Shown piece after piece: positions 1-7,998 of a stretch of DNA of 64,000 bases. A model generated the notes under the pieces. The model did not search any database and was not told the origin of the DNA. It saw only the letters and a list, made by a program, of their open reading frames with translations. The stretch spans positions 2,790,001 to 2,854,000 of the forward strand of contig NZ_OZ245846.1 in assembly GCF_965228935.1 (NCBI RefSeq), read 5' to 3'. Source of the DNA: Ulvibacterium sp965228935. GTDB taxonomy: Bacteria > Bacteroidota > Bacteroidia > Flavobacteriales > Flavobacteriaceae. Each line of letters starts with the position of its first letter. The first letter of the stretch is position 1. The position numbers were made by a program, and so were the translations under genes.

Positions 1-1
1 G

Positions 2-1162
2 AACAGGATTGGGGTTTCCGTTTTCCAGATAACTTCGGTTCAAGACGATAACGACCATATTCAAAAAGCCCTGGCAGAAGCAAAGGAAAGGGCAGATGTT
101 GTTATTATTACCGGCGGATTGGGTCCTACCAAGGATGATGTTACCAAAAATGCGTTTTGCGAGTTTTTCCAGGATACCTTGGTCAAGGATACCCAGGTTT
201 TGGCCTATATCGAACATTTGTTCGCCAATTATATTTCCACACCCATTTCGGATATCAACAGACAGCAGGCTTGGGTACCTTCCAAGGCCATAGTATTGCA
301 CAATGCCCATGGAACGGCACCGGGTATGTGGATGCAGTCCGACGGGGTGTCCTTCTTTTCCCTTCCGGGAGTTCCTTTTGAGATGAAGTATTTAATGGTA
401 AACGAGGTAATCCCGAAAATCGTAGAAAAGTATAAGCGTCCCTATATCCTTCATAAAACTTTGGTCACCTACGGTATGGGCGAAAGTGCAATTGCCGAGA
501 GACTGGAATCTTGGGAAGAAAACCTCCCGCCTTTTATCAAATTGGCCTATTTACCCAATCTGGGGAAAGTCCGATTGCGATTAACGGCCAAAGGGACGAG
601 TGAGAGAGTTTTGGTGGATGCCATGGACGAGGCGTCGCAAAAATTATTTCCTTTGATCAGGGATATTCTATATGGAACTGAGGATGAGGAGACCTTGGAG
701 GAGGTGGTTTCAAAATTGTTGACCCAAAAAAATAGGACTCTAGCCACTGCCGAAAGCTTTACAGGGGGAAGGATTGCCCAACAGTTAACCAGTATCCCGG
801 GGGCATCGGCCTATTTTAAGGGAAGTGTGGTAAGTTATGCCACGGAAACCAAAATGGACTTACTTAAGGTGCCCCAAGACATTCTCCGTGAACACTCCGT
901 AGTAAGTGCCCAAGTTGCCGAAATCATGGCCGAAAACGTAAGACATCTGCTCAAGGCCCATTTCGCCATTGCGACCACTGGAAATGCCGGCCCCACAAAG
1001 GGGGATTCGGATGCGGAGATTGGAACCGTCTATATTGCCATAGCGACTCCAGAGCGTGTTTTTGCCGAAAAATTCATCATGGGAAATCATAGGGAACGTA
1101 TCGTCCAAAAGTCTGTCCATAAGGCACTTGAATTACTTCAGAAAGAAATTTTAAAAATCTAG
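2..1162 (+). CDS. cinA: CinA family nicotinamide mononucleotide deamidase-related protein (5' partial)
   Basis: The gene enters from the left edge in frame 2, so its N-terminus is missing. The first visible residues belong to the MoCF-like domain, with the typical IITGGLGPTKDD stretch near base 105. The last ~160 residues form the PncC-type amidase domain, which converts NMN to nicotinate mononucleotide in pyridine nucleotide salvage. That domain shows AESFTGG, where many relatives have AESCTGG, and TGNAGP. The gene ends 67 bases before rpmB, which has its own promoter. CinA upstream of rpmB is a common order in Flavobacteriaceae, from memory. The family assignment is secure. The Cys to Phe change in the amidase signature is seen in the sequence; its effect is unknown. 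Confidence 0.95.
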   Translation, partial: NRIGVSVFQITSVQDDNDHIQKALAEAKERADVVIITGGLGPTKDDVTKNAFCEFFQDTLVKDTQVLAYIEHLFANYISTPISDINRQQAWVPSKAIVLHNAHGTAPGMWMQSDGVSFFSLPGVPFEMKYLMVNEVIPKIVEKYKRPYILHKTLVTYGMGESAIAERLESWEENLPPFIKLAYLPNLGKVRLRLTAKGTSERVLVDAMDEASQKLFPLIRDILYGTEDEETLEEVVSKLLTQKNRTLATAESFTGGRIAQQLTSIPGASAYFKGSVVSYATETKMDLLKVPQDILREHSVVSAQVAEIMAENVRHLLKAHFAIATTGNAGPTKGDSDAEIGTVYIAIATPERVFAEKFIMGNHRERIVQKSVHKALELLQKEILKI

Positions 1163-1169
1163 ACTAATT

Positions 1170-1201
1170 TTTGTCCGTACCGCAAAAAAGACATAAATTT
1201 G
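1170..1201 (+). promoter_or_regulatory. Bacteroidota-type promoter for rpmB-rpmG-DUF4295
   Basis: A TTTG at 1170-1173 and TAAATTTG at 1194-1201 are 20 bases apart. This fits the housekeeping promoter of Bacteroidota (-33 TTTG, -7 TAnnTTTG). Transcription would start near 1206, leaving a leader of about 24 bases before the L28 start codon. Confidence 0.7.
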
Positions 1202-1229
1202 CACCCTGTTTAAAGAAAAATCCAGCGCA

Positions 1230-1466
1230 ATGTCAAAAGTTTGTGAAATTACGGGTAAGAGGGCAATGTTCGGAAACAACGTTTCGTTTTCCATCAACAA
1301 AACGAAAAGAAGGTTTAATGTAAACCTTTCCAAAAAGCGTTTCTACATCCCTGAGGAAGATCGTTGGGTTACGTTAAAAGTTTCGGCCAAAGCATTGAAG
1401 ACCATCAATAAAAAGGGAATTTCAGCTGTTTTAAAGGAAGCCAGGGCACAAGGACTCATAAAATAA
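1230..1466 (+). CDS. rpmB: 50S ribosomal protein L28
   Basis: This 78-residue protein begins MSKVCEITGKRAMFGNNVS and matches L28 over its whole length. L28 is a small protein of the large ribosomal subunit. It is followed after 4 bases by rpmG and then a DUF4295 gene, all under the promoter at 1170-1201. The start is fixed by the conserved N-terminus. Confidence 0.97.
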   Translation: MSKVCEITGKRAMFGNNVSFSINKTKRRFNVNLSKKRFYIPEEDRWVTLKVSAKALKTINKKGISAVLKEARAQGLIK

Positions 1467-1470
1467 TACA

Positions 1471-1653
1471 ATGGCAAAGAAAGGAAATAGGGTACAGGTT
1501 ATCCTGGAGTGTACGGAGCATAAAAACTCGGGTGTTCCGGGTACTTCCAGGTACATTACCACAAAAAACAAGAAGAACACTCCAGAGCGTATAGAAATTA
1601 AAAAATACAATCCGATTCTTCGAAAAGTAACGGTTCATAAAGAAATTAAGTAA
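1471..1653 (+). CDS. rpmG: 50S ribosomal protein L33
   Basis: This is a 60-residue basic protein starting MAKKGNRVQVILECTEHK, the standard L33 N-terminus of Bacteroidota, and ending in the conserved KKYNPILRKVTVHKEIK. The Cys pairs of zinc-binding L33 forms are absent, so this is a zinc-independent (C-minus) type. It lies 4 bases after rpmB and 39 bases before the DUF4295 gene. Confidence 0.96.
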   Translation: MAKKGNRVQVILECTEHKNSGVPGTSRYITTKNKKNTPERIEIKKYNPILRKVTVHKEIK

Positions 1654-1692
1654 GTTTCCGGAACAGGGAAATAACATTCAACAATACGAGTC

Positions 1693-1845
1693 ATGGCAAA
1701 GAAAACGGTAGCAACTTTACAATCCACCTCAAAGAGATTGACCAAGGCAATAAAAATGGTGAAATCGCCCAAATCAGGCGCGTATACTTTTGTAGAATCC
1801 GTTATGCCACCGGAATTGGTAAACGAATGGATCGCGAAAAAGTAA
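1693..1845 (+). CDS. DUF4295 domain-containing protein
   Basis: This small gene encodes 50 residues beginning MAKKTVATLQSTSKRLTKA and ending in VNEWIAKK. It is very basic. The DUF4295 family is found in Bacteroidota, almost always directly after rpmG as here. The company of ribosomal protein genes and the basic composition suggest a ribosome-associated protein, but no function is shown. A strong terminator follows 20 bases after the stop codon and closes the operon. Confidence 0.9.
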   Translation: MAKKTVATLQSTSKRLTKAIKMVKSPKSGAYTFVESVMPPELVNEWIAKK

Positions 1846-1865
1846 CAAAACTTCCAAACATATCT

Positions 1866-1902
1866 AAAAAGCCGTTCACCAACTGATGAACGGCTTTTTT
1901 TT
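1866..1902 (+). terminator. Rho-independent terminator of the rpmB operon
   Basis: GCCGTTCA at 1871-1878 pairs with TGAACGGC at 1887-1894 across an 8-base loop, flanked by A5 and followed by T8. It is a classic intrinsic terminator after the DUF4295 gene. Confidence 0.9.
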
Positions 1903-2080
1903 GGATTATGACCAAGTTTCAAAAAAATGGGATGCAGTACAACCCTATGATGCCGATCTCCTGCCATAAGGGCCGATAGCCTCTCTATGCTTTCCTATGT
2001 CGATTCAATCGTGGTATTTTCGTATAGATGAATATCCGCTCGTTCGTGTGATTTCTTCATCTTGTACATGGGACTTTCCC

Positions 2081-2112
2081 TTGGGTTTACGCCATTTACT
2101 TTCATATCTTTG
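2081..2112 (+). promoter_or_regulatory. Promoter for ftsY
   Basis: TATCTTTG at 2105-2112 fits the -7 element TAnnTTTG. A TTG lies at 2081-2083, 21 bases upstream. The leader to the ftsY ATG would be about 17-18 bases. Confidence 0.6.
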
Positions 2113-2134
2113 AAAAAAGCATTTTTTAGGACAT

Positions 2135-3091
2135 ATGAGCTTATTCAAAAATATATTTTCCGCCAAGAAAAAGGAAACATTGGACAAGGGGCTAGAAAAG
2201 ACCAAGACCAACTTTTTCTCCAAATTGAGCAAGGCGGTCGCTGGTAAATCCAGGGTGGATGCTGATGTATTGGACAATTTGGAAGAAGTTCTCGTAACAT
2301 CTGATGTTGGTGTGGACACCACCCTTAAGGTCATTGAGCGTATCGAGGCCAGGGTAGCCAGGGATAAGTATATGGGGACAGATGAATTGAATACTATTCT
2401 TAGGGAAGAAATTGCTGGTCTACTTTCCGAAACCCATACCGGGGAAGAAACGGAATACAGCATCCCTATGGATAAAAGGCCGTATGTTATTATGGTCGTT
2501 GGCGTCAATGGGGTTGGGAAGACCACGACCATTGGAAAACTGGCCTATCAATTCAAAGAACAGGGATTAAAAGTGGTATTGGGCGCTGCCGATACCTTTC
2601 GTGCCGCGGCCATAGACCAATTGCAGGTCTGGGCAGATCGGGTAGATGTGCCAATAGTAAAACAAAAAATGGGTAGCGATCCTGCCTCTGTTGCCTTTGA
2701 CACCCTAAGTTCGGCGGTCTCTCAGGGAGCCGACGTCGTAATCATAGATACGGCGGGTCGCCTGCATAACAAGGTAAATTTAATGAACGAACTGACCAAG
2801 GTAAAAAAAGTAATGCAAAAAGTGGTGGACGATACTCCGCATGAGGTCTTATTGGTGTTGGATGGCTCTACGGGACAGAATGCCTTTGAACAGGCCAAAC
2901 AGTTTACCAAGGCCACCGAGGTAACGGCATTGGCGGTGACCAAATTGGATGGAACCGCAAAAGGCGGGGTGGTCATAGGCATTTCGGATCAGTTTCAGAT
3001 TCCCGTCAAATATATTGGAGTAGGCGAGGGCATGGAGGATCTACAGGTTTTCAATAAGTATGAATTCGTGGATTCCTTTTTCAAGATTTAA
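2135..3091 (+). CDS. ftsY: Signal recognition particle receptor FtsY
   Basis: FtsY is the membrane-associated GTPase that receives SRP-bound ribosomes at the Sec translocon. The 318-residue protein has a short basic N-terminus, a helical N domain, and a G domain with GVNGVGKTTT (P loop, about residues 129-138), DTFRAAAIDQL, DTAGRLHNK and TKLDGTAKGG. It lacks the long acidic A domain of E. coli FtsY, as is usual in Bacteroidota. The gene is monocistronic by appearance. In many Flavobacteriaceae rimO follows directly (recalled, not checked); here about 9.5 kb of other genes intervene. Confidence 0.97.
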   Translation: MSLFKNIFSAKKKETLDKGLEKTKTNFFSKLSKAVAGKSRVDADVLDNLEEVLVTSDVGVDTTLKVIERIEARVARDKYMGTDELNTILREEIAGLLSETHTGEETEYSIPMDKRPYVIMVVGVNGVGKTTTIGKLAYQFKEQGLKVVLGAADTFRAAAIDQLQVWADRVDVPIVKQKMGSDPASVAFDTLSSAVSQGADVVIIDTAGRLHNKVNLMNELTKVKKVMQKVVDDTPHEVLLVLDGSTGQNAFEQAKQFTKATEVTALAVTKLDGTAKGGVVIGISDQFQIPVKYIGVGEGMEDLQVFNKYEFVDSFFKI

Positions 3092-3224
3092 GGACTAAAT
3101 AGATGTTGCATTGTGGAGCTTCCCATTGATGTATTGGGGCTTCGCAGGGGTAATCATAGAACTACGGGACAATTTTTAAAGGGGATGGGTATAACAAGGT
3201 TTTGGGCAAAACGGAAAAGGCCTC

Positions 3225-3968
3225 ATGTATAAGGCCTTTATTCTGGACATATCAAAAAAACTATGGGCCGCCGTTACGGACCTGATTCCAATAATTGTAG
3301 TTGTCGTTTTTTTCCAAACCGCCGTTATTCAACAGCCATTCCCGGAAATCGGTGAGGTGATAATAGGCATTTTGTTCGTCATAATCGGCTTAATGCTTTT
3401 TATCGAAGGACTGGAAATTGGATTGTTTCCCATTGGGGAGGCCATGGCCTACGCACTGGCAAAGAAAGGAAGTCTTTTTTGGTTGTTGACCTTTTCCTTC
3501 GCCTTGGGCTTCGCCACTACCATTGCCGAACCGGCTTTGATAGCCGTTGCCAAGGAAGCCTCGGAGATATCTTCAGGTGCCGGTCTAATCGATAACGATC
3601 AAAGTACCATGAAGACCTATGCCTTTGGTCTGCGCCTGGCGGTTGCCTTTTCCGTGGGTCTGGCCATTGTGATCGGTGTATTGCGTATCCTTAAGGGCTG
3701 GCCGTTGTATTACTTGATTATAGGTGGCTATGTATTGGTCATGTTAATGACCATCGTTGCCCCTGAGGAAATCGTAGGTCTGGCCTATGATGCCGGCGGA
3801 GTCACCACTTCTACTATTACCGTACCTTTGGTAACGGCATTGGGAGTTGGTCTGGCAACCGTTATTAAGGGTAGGAGTCCTTTGTTGGATGGTTTTGGCC
3901 TTATTGCCTTTGCATCACTTTTACCTATGGTCTTTGTTATGGCTTACGGATTGTTTTGGTTTAGTTAA
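3225..3968 (+). CDS. DUF1538 membrane protein, first of a pair (UmpA/UmpB-like)
   Basis: This 247-residue integral membrane protein has six or more hydrophobic segments. The motifs TTIAEPALIAVAKEA (about residues 103-117), AYDAGGVTTSTITVPLV (about 187-203) and DGFGLIAFASLLP near the C-terminus are typical of DUF1538. Each is repeated almost unchanged in the next gene, so the two are paralogues and probably subunits of one transporter. From memory, a DUF1538 pair (UmpAB) from a halophilic bacterium was reported to act as a Na+(Li+,K+)/H+ antiporter; this is the only functional lead. The next gene starts 10 bases downstream. The substrate here is unproven. Confidence 0.85.
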   Translation: MYKAFILDISKKLWAAVTDLIPIIVVVVFFQTAVIQQPFPEIGEVIIGILFVIIGLMLFIEGLEIGLFPIGEAMAYALAKKGSLFWLLTFSFALGFATTIAEPALIAVAKEASEISSGAGLIDNDQSTMKTYAFGLRLAVAFSVGLAIVIGVLRILKGWPLYYLIIGGYVLVMLMTIVAPEEIVGLAYDAGGVTTSTITVPLVTALGVGLATVIKGRSPLLDGFGLIAFASLLPMVFVMAYGLFWFS

Positions 3969-3978
3969 AGACACGTCC

Positions 3979-4767
3979 ATGTTCGATTTTATGCTAGAAT
4001 TTTTATGGATCTTGGTATACACCCTTAGGGATGTATTGCCTATCCTGCTTTTGATCGTTTTCTTTCAGTTGGCAGTCCTAAAGCAACCGATTCCCCATTT
4101 GAAGAAGGTTATCTTGGGAGGGGTCTATGTGGTAATCGGGCTCGCCCTATTCCTTATGGGACTGGAAAAGGCCCTTTTTCCCTTAGGAAAGATCATGGCG
4201 ACACAACTATCCGATCCCGATTTTATAACCGCCGGTGGAAATGCGTTGACGGATTGGAGATCGTATTACTGGATTTATATTTTTGCCGCCTTGATCGGAT
4301 TTTCCACTACCATTGCGGAACCGTCCCTTATTGCGGTCGCCATTAAGGCCGACGAGGTATCTGCCGGGACCATCAGCCCATGGGGGCTTCGGATTACCGT
4401 AGCCATCGGCGTTGCCTTTGCCTTGGCCCTGGGCACATTTCGTATAGTGACCGGAACGCCGTTGTTCGTGTATATCATGGCAGGGTATATGGTGGTAATC
4501 GTGCAGACTATTTTTGCACCAAAACGACTCATTGCGATAGCCTACGACTCGGGTGGGGTTACCACCTCCACCGTTACCGTGCCCTTGGTGGCCGCCCTAG
4601 GACTCGGGCTGTCCAGCGCCGTTCCGGGCAGGAATCCCGCAGTGGACGGATTTGGCCTTATCGCCTTTGCCAGCTTGTTCCCCATCATAACCGTATTGGG
4701 TTATGCCCAGGTGATGAGCTTAAAAAATAGAGTATTAAAAATTAAAATGGAGAAAGATGCAGTTTAA
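3979..4767 (+). CDS. DUF1538 membrane protein, second of a pair
   Basis: The ATG at 3979 gives a 262-residue protein beginning MFDFMLEFLWILVYTLRD; the frame stays open upstream into the previous gene, but that part does not resemble the family. It repeats the family signatures TTIAEPSLIAVAIKAD, AYDSGGVTTSTVTVPLV and DGFGLIAFASLFP. It is longer than its partner between the first segments, with a loop containing SDPDFITAGGNALTDW. The gene overlaps the PII-like gene by 11 bases, which implies translational coupling. A heteromeric transporter of the two DUF1538 proteins is the simplest reading. Confidence 0.85.
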   Translation: MFDFMLEFLWILVYTLRDVLPILLLIVFFQLAVLKQPIPHLKKVILGGVYVVIGLALFLMGLEKALFPLGKIMATQLSDPDFITAGGNALTDWRSYYWIYIFAALIGFSTTIAEPSLIAVAIKADEVSAGTISPWGLRITVAIGVAFALALGTFRIVTGTPLFVYIMAGYMVVIVQTIFAPKRLIAIAYDSGGVTTSTVTVPLVAALGLGLSSAVPGRNPAVDGFGLIAFASLFPIITVLGYAQVMSLKNRVLKIKMEKDAV

Positions 4768-5104
4768 ATTGATTATGGCCTTTGTTAAGCCCAATATCTG
4801 CGATGATGTTGTGGATGCCATGAAGGAAGCCGGGGCTACCGGTGCTACCATTATTCCGGCCAGAGGTACCGGAATCCATGAAGCCAAGTCCTTTTTTGGG
4901 CTCAGTATCGAGGACAAGACGGATATTATCGTGTTTCTGGTAGAGGAGCACGTGGTAGAAAATCTTTTAAAGGTTATCCGGGAAGCCGGTAAATTTGATA
5001 AGCCCGGAACAGGGATCGCCTTTGTTTTACCGGTGGAACATATTGCCGGTTTGGAAAGTCAAATGAAGAAGTTCAAAAAACAGGCCAGGGACAAGTATTT
5101 TTAG
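4757..5104 (+). CDS. PII-like signalling protein linked to the DUF1538 pair
   Basis: This 115-residue protein has the PII fold by sequence: a beta-alpha-beta start (MQFKLIMAFVKPNICDDVV), a second half, and the C-terminal nucleotide-binding signature as KPGTGIAFVLPVE. The T-loop segment between ARG and DIIVFLV is about 18 residues, roughly six shorter than in E. coli GlnB, and has no tyrosine at the uridylylation position. It is therefore not a classical nitrogen regulator. Its overlap with the DUF1538 gene points to control of that transporter by a nucleotide or other small ligand, as GlnK controls AmtB. The ligand is unknown. Confidence 0.8.
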   Translation: MQFKLIMAFVKPNICDDVVDAMKEAGATGATIIPARGTGIHEAKSFFGLSIEDKTDIIVFLVEEHVVENLLKVIREAGKFDKPGTGIAFVLPVEHIAGLESQMKKFKKQARDKYF

Positions 5105-5154
5105 GACGTTCCGTAATTTAGGGAAACAGAGATTAAGCGTTAATTAGAACAAAC

Positions 5155-5556
5155 ATGGATACAAAAAGAGGATTTCAAGGGGCCAAGGACGTCATGACCA
5201 AACGGGTGGTCTTAGTAGATGGGATGGCCACGGCCAAGGAAGCCGTTGAGTTAATGCGCAAAGAAGGCGTGGAGGCCTTGATCGTTAAAAAACGCCACCC
5301 GCAGGATGCCTATGGTATTGTGGTCGTACACGATCTGATCAAAGGGGTCATCATTCCCGACAAGACTTCCGAAGAGGTCAACGTATTTGAGATCATGACC
5401 AAACCGGCCATAAGCGTTCCGGCGGATATGGAAGTGCGCTACGTGGCCAGCTTGTTGATGAAAGTAGGGTTTCGCATGGCCCCGGTAGAGGAAAATGGGG
5501 AGTATATCGGTATGGTCTCCATTTCGGACCTGATATTGGACAATTTACTTTTCTAG
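5155..5556 (+). CDS. Tandem CBS domain protein
   Basis: The protein has 133 residues and consists only of two CBS motifs, about residues 14-70 (VMTKRVVLVDGMATAKEAVELM) and 75-133 (EIMTKPAISVPADMEVRYVASLLM). Such pairs bind adenosine nucleotides and act as energy sensors. The gene lies 50 bases after the PII-like gene in the same direction and probably shares its operon. Together the four genes form a transporter with two candidate ligand-sensing soluble partners. No catalytic domain is present. Confidence 0.85.
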   Translation: MDTKRGFQGAKDVMTKRVVLVDGMATAKEAVELMRKEGVEALIVKKRHPQDAYGIVVVHDLIKGVIIPDKTSEEVNVFEIMTKPAISVPADMEVRYVASLLMKVGFRMAPVEENGEYIGMVSISDLILDNLLF

Positions 5557-5727
5557 AATGGTCAGACCGAAAAAGGATGCTTCACATTGAACTACTGTTG
5601 TGCAATTTATTGAGGGAATCAACTAGGTAGCTCCCCATGGTTGCTCTAATAATTGTAATTCCAACCATGAAACCATGGAAATCATCCGGTCTATACTCCT
5701 ATGTCCCCATAAAGCGAAAAAGAAAAA

Positions 5728-6225
5728 ATGAATATCGATTACCGATTGATCAAACAGGATGAATACCAGTTTTTAAAAGAAATGCTTTATGAGGCGTTAT
5801 TTGTCCCGCCAGGAAAACCGAAATTTCCTAAGTCAATACTCGAAAGTCCAGACCTAATAAAATATGTAGAAAATTGGAACCAACAAGAAGGTGACCTGGC
5901 TATTGTTGGAGTAAAAGACCATAAGTTAATTGGCGCAATCTGGGGCAGGAAATTTGAAAAAAGCAAAAAGGGATACGGATTTGTAGATGAAAACACTCCT
6001 GAAATCAGTATGGCCGTCAAGCCAAAGTATAGGAATAGTGGAATAGGAACAACTTTAATAAATCAAATTGAGAATGAATTTTTAAGAAGGGGTGTGAACA
6101 AGTTATCGTTGAGCGTTGACAAATTAAATCCAGCAAAAAAACTTTACGAAAGATGTGGGTTTGAGTTTTATGAGGAAGAAGAAACGGCAATCACAATGAT
6201 CAAAGTACTAAAAAAGGCCAGCTGA
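5728..6225 (+). CDS. GNAT family N-acetyltransferase
   Basis: The 165-residue protein begins MNIDYRLIKQDEYQFL and carries the acetyl-CoA binding motif A as PKYRNSGIGTTLINQIE (R/QxxGxG/A, about residues 98-114), then LSVDKLNPAKKLYERCGFEF, typical of GNAT motif B. The substrate cannot be told. The gene is visibly AT-richer than its neighbours and is flanked by 170 and 220 bases of AT-rich non-coding sequence, which could mean later acquisition. Confidence 0.88.
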   Translation: MNIDYRLIKQDEYQFLKEMLYEALFVPPGKPKFPKSILESPDLIKYVENWNQQEGDLAIVGVKDHKLIGAIWGRKFEKSKKGYGFVDENTPEISMAVKPKYRNSGIGTTLINQIENEFLRRGVNKLSLSVDKLNPAKKLYERCGFEFYEEEETAITMIKVLKKAS

Positions 6226-6446
6226 GAACAATGTGTACGACTTTCATTTCTACCATAGGCCACCACGAAGTATTTTGAAGGATATAAATGGAATTCAAGA
6301 AAATTGTATATAGTCGTATACTAAACTAATTCAAAACAAAAGGAGCTCATAATACTATAAAGGATGCTAAAATGTACTTTGAAGCCCACTACTAGGAACA
6401 ATTAAGGCACGATACTAAAAGACAACATCCCTAAATTCTATGCACA

Positions 6447-7181
6447 ATGGCTATGGCTGGAGAATATGATCAAATTACGGCATTTCATTATGCAGCTTTT
6501 CGACCATCGTTGCATTTGCCGATTTTAAAGGAATGTTTGAAAACGGATACGGAGCGTTCTTTGGGGTTGGATGTGGGTTGCGGAACCGGGCAATCTTCCA
6601 TGGCATTGACCCATTTTTGTAAAAAGGTCATCGGGATCGAACCCGGCAAGGAGATGTTGGAAAAATCAATAGCCGATCCCGAGATAACGTATAGCCACTA
6701 CAACGGCCAAAATTTCGAATTTCCAGATAACTTCTTTGACCTGATTACCTTTGCCGGTTCCCTATACTATGGAAAATCCCAACAATTGCTGGATGAGGTT
6801 GTACGAGTGGGCAAGCATAATTCCCAAATAATCATCTATGATTTTGAATTGGCATTGGATGTCATACTCGAAATGCTAAATTTGAAACCTTTGGTTGTAC
6901 AGGAATTAGATTATGATCATCTGGTAAACTTCGACGGATTGAATCAGGAACATGTAAATGTAGAAAAGGAAAAGGTGGGCGACATGTCAATAGAAATAGC
7001 AATACCGGATATTTCACACGTATTGCTATCGTACAAAGATAATTACAACCAGTTACTTCAATCTTTAGGGGAGAATGGTCTTTATGATGCCGTCTCACAA
7101 AAACTTCGTTCTATAATCAAGTCGGAAAGTACATTTATAGAGGCAAAGACGTATGCGACCGTGTATCGTATTACAAAATAA
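6447..7181 (+). CDS. Class I SAM-dependent methyltransferase
   Basis: A 244-residue protein with the Rossmann-type SAM-binding motif I LGLDVGCGTGQSS (about residues 39-51), the acidic motif II VIGIEPGKEM, and FDLITFAGSLYYG as post-motif. This places it in the Methyltransf_11/25 group. The C-terminal half is not conserved enough to show the substrate. The start MAMAGEYDQ could also be the second ATG at 6453. It stands alone between GNAT and YdeI-like genes. Confidence 0.85.
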   Translation: MAMAGEYDQITAFHYAAFRPSLHLPILKECLKTDTERSLGLDVGCGTGQSSMALTHFCKKVIGIEPGKEMLEKSIADPEITYSHYNGQNFEFPDNFFDLITFAGSLYYGKSQQLLDEVVRVGKHNSQIIIYDFELALDVILEMLNLKPLVVQELDYDHLVNFDGLNQEHVNVEKEKVGDMSIEIAIPDISHVLLSYKDNYNQLLQSLGENGLYDAVSQKLRSIIKSESTFIEAKTYATVYRITK

Positions 7182-7294
7182 TACACCCAAAATGTTTATA
7201 TTGAAAAGGAAAGGACACATTACCACCCAAAGCTAAAGTATAGCTATATGCCCTTTCCCCGGGCGAAGGCTGTTTGAGTAATTGGGAAAGACAA

Positions 7295-7930
7295 ATGACT
7301 AAAACGGTTGATAATTATTTGATGGAAGGCTGTGGACGTTGTCCGCTTGGAGGTACACTCGACTGTAAAGTCCATAAGTGGATACCGGAATTGGAGCTAT
7401 TGCGGTTATTGGTTCTGGATTGCGGTTTACGGGAGGAATCGAAATGGGGTGTCCCATGCTACACTTTTCAAAATAAAAACGTGCTCCTGGTCAGTGCATT
7501 CAAGGAGTATTGCGCCATTAGTTATTTTAAGGGAGCCCTATTGAGCGATACCCATGGGGTTTTGGAGAAGCCCGGAGCAAATTCGCAGGCTGCGCGATTG
7601 ATCAAGTTTACGGATTCTAGGAAAATCAAGGAAATGGAAGCGGAGCTAAAAACGTATATCCATGAAGCCGTTGAAATAGAAAGGCTGGGTTTAAAGGTAA
7701 ACTTCAAGAAAAATCCAGAGCCTATCCCGGAAGAACTGGAAAGAAAATTTGAGGAAGATCCAATCCTTAAAACCGCTTTCGAGGCATTGACACCAGGAAG
7801 ACAAAGAGGCTATATTCTTTATTTTTCGGCACCCAAACAGTCCAGGACACGTGAATCACGGATTGAAAGAAGTATTGGAAAAATTCTTAACGGTGAAGGG
7901 TTGAATGACAAGTACAGTAGCAAAAGATAA
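7295..7930 (+). CDS. YdeI/OmdA-type protein (DUF1801 plus OmdA domain)
   Basis: The frame is open from a TTG at 7274, but the ATG at 7295 (MTKTVDNYLMEG) is the more usual start, giving 211 residues. The N-terminal two thirds resemble DUF1801 (ESKWGVPCYTFQNKNVLLVSAFKEYCAISYFKGALL). The C-terminus has the bacteriocin-protection (OmdA) pattern ALTPGRQRGYILYFSAPKQSRTRESRI. Members of this family are linked to stress or antimicrobial peptide resistance in some species; no role can be read here. A CxxC-like GCGRCPLGG near residue 13 is unusual and may bind a metal. Confidence 0.8.
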   Translation: MTKTVDNYLMEGCGRCPLGGTLDCKVHKWIPELELLRLLVLDCGLREESKWGVPCYTFQNKNVLLVSAFKEYCAISYFKGALLSDTHGVLEKPGANSQAARLIKFTDSRKIKEMEAELKTYIHEAVEIERLGLKVNFKKNPEPIPEELERKFEEDPILKTAFEALTPGRQRGYILYFSAPKQSRTRESRIERSIGKILNGEGLNDKYSSKR

Positions 7931-7998
7931 GTACATAAAAAATGTTACTGCAACCGAACACCTACCTTAACCGTTGGCTATAAACTAAAATTGGAAAT

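Noticed and set aside
1908..1979. A 23-codon open frame between the rpmB-operon terminator and ftsY
   Set aside because: It begins inside the T run of the terminator, has no promoter or recognisable relatives that I know, and could occur by chance.
6226..6446. Recombination site or integron-like attC after the GNAT gene
   Set aside because: The gap is AT-rich but shows no paired inverted arms of the right form.
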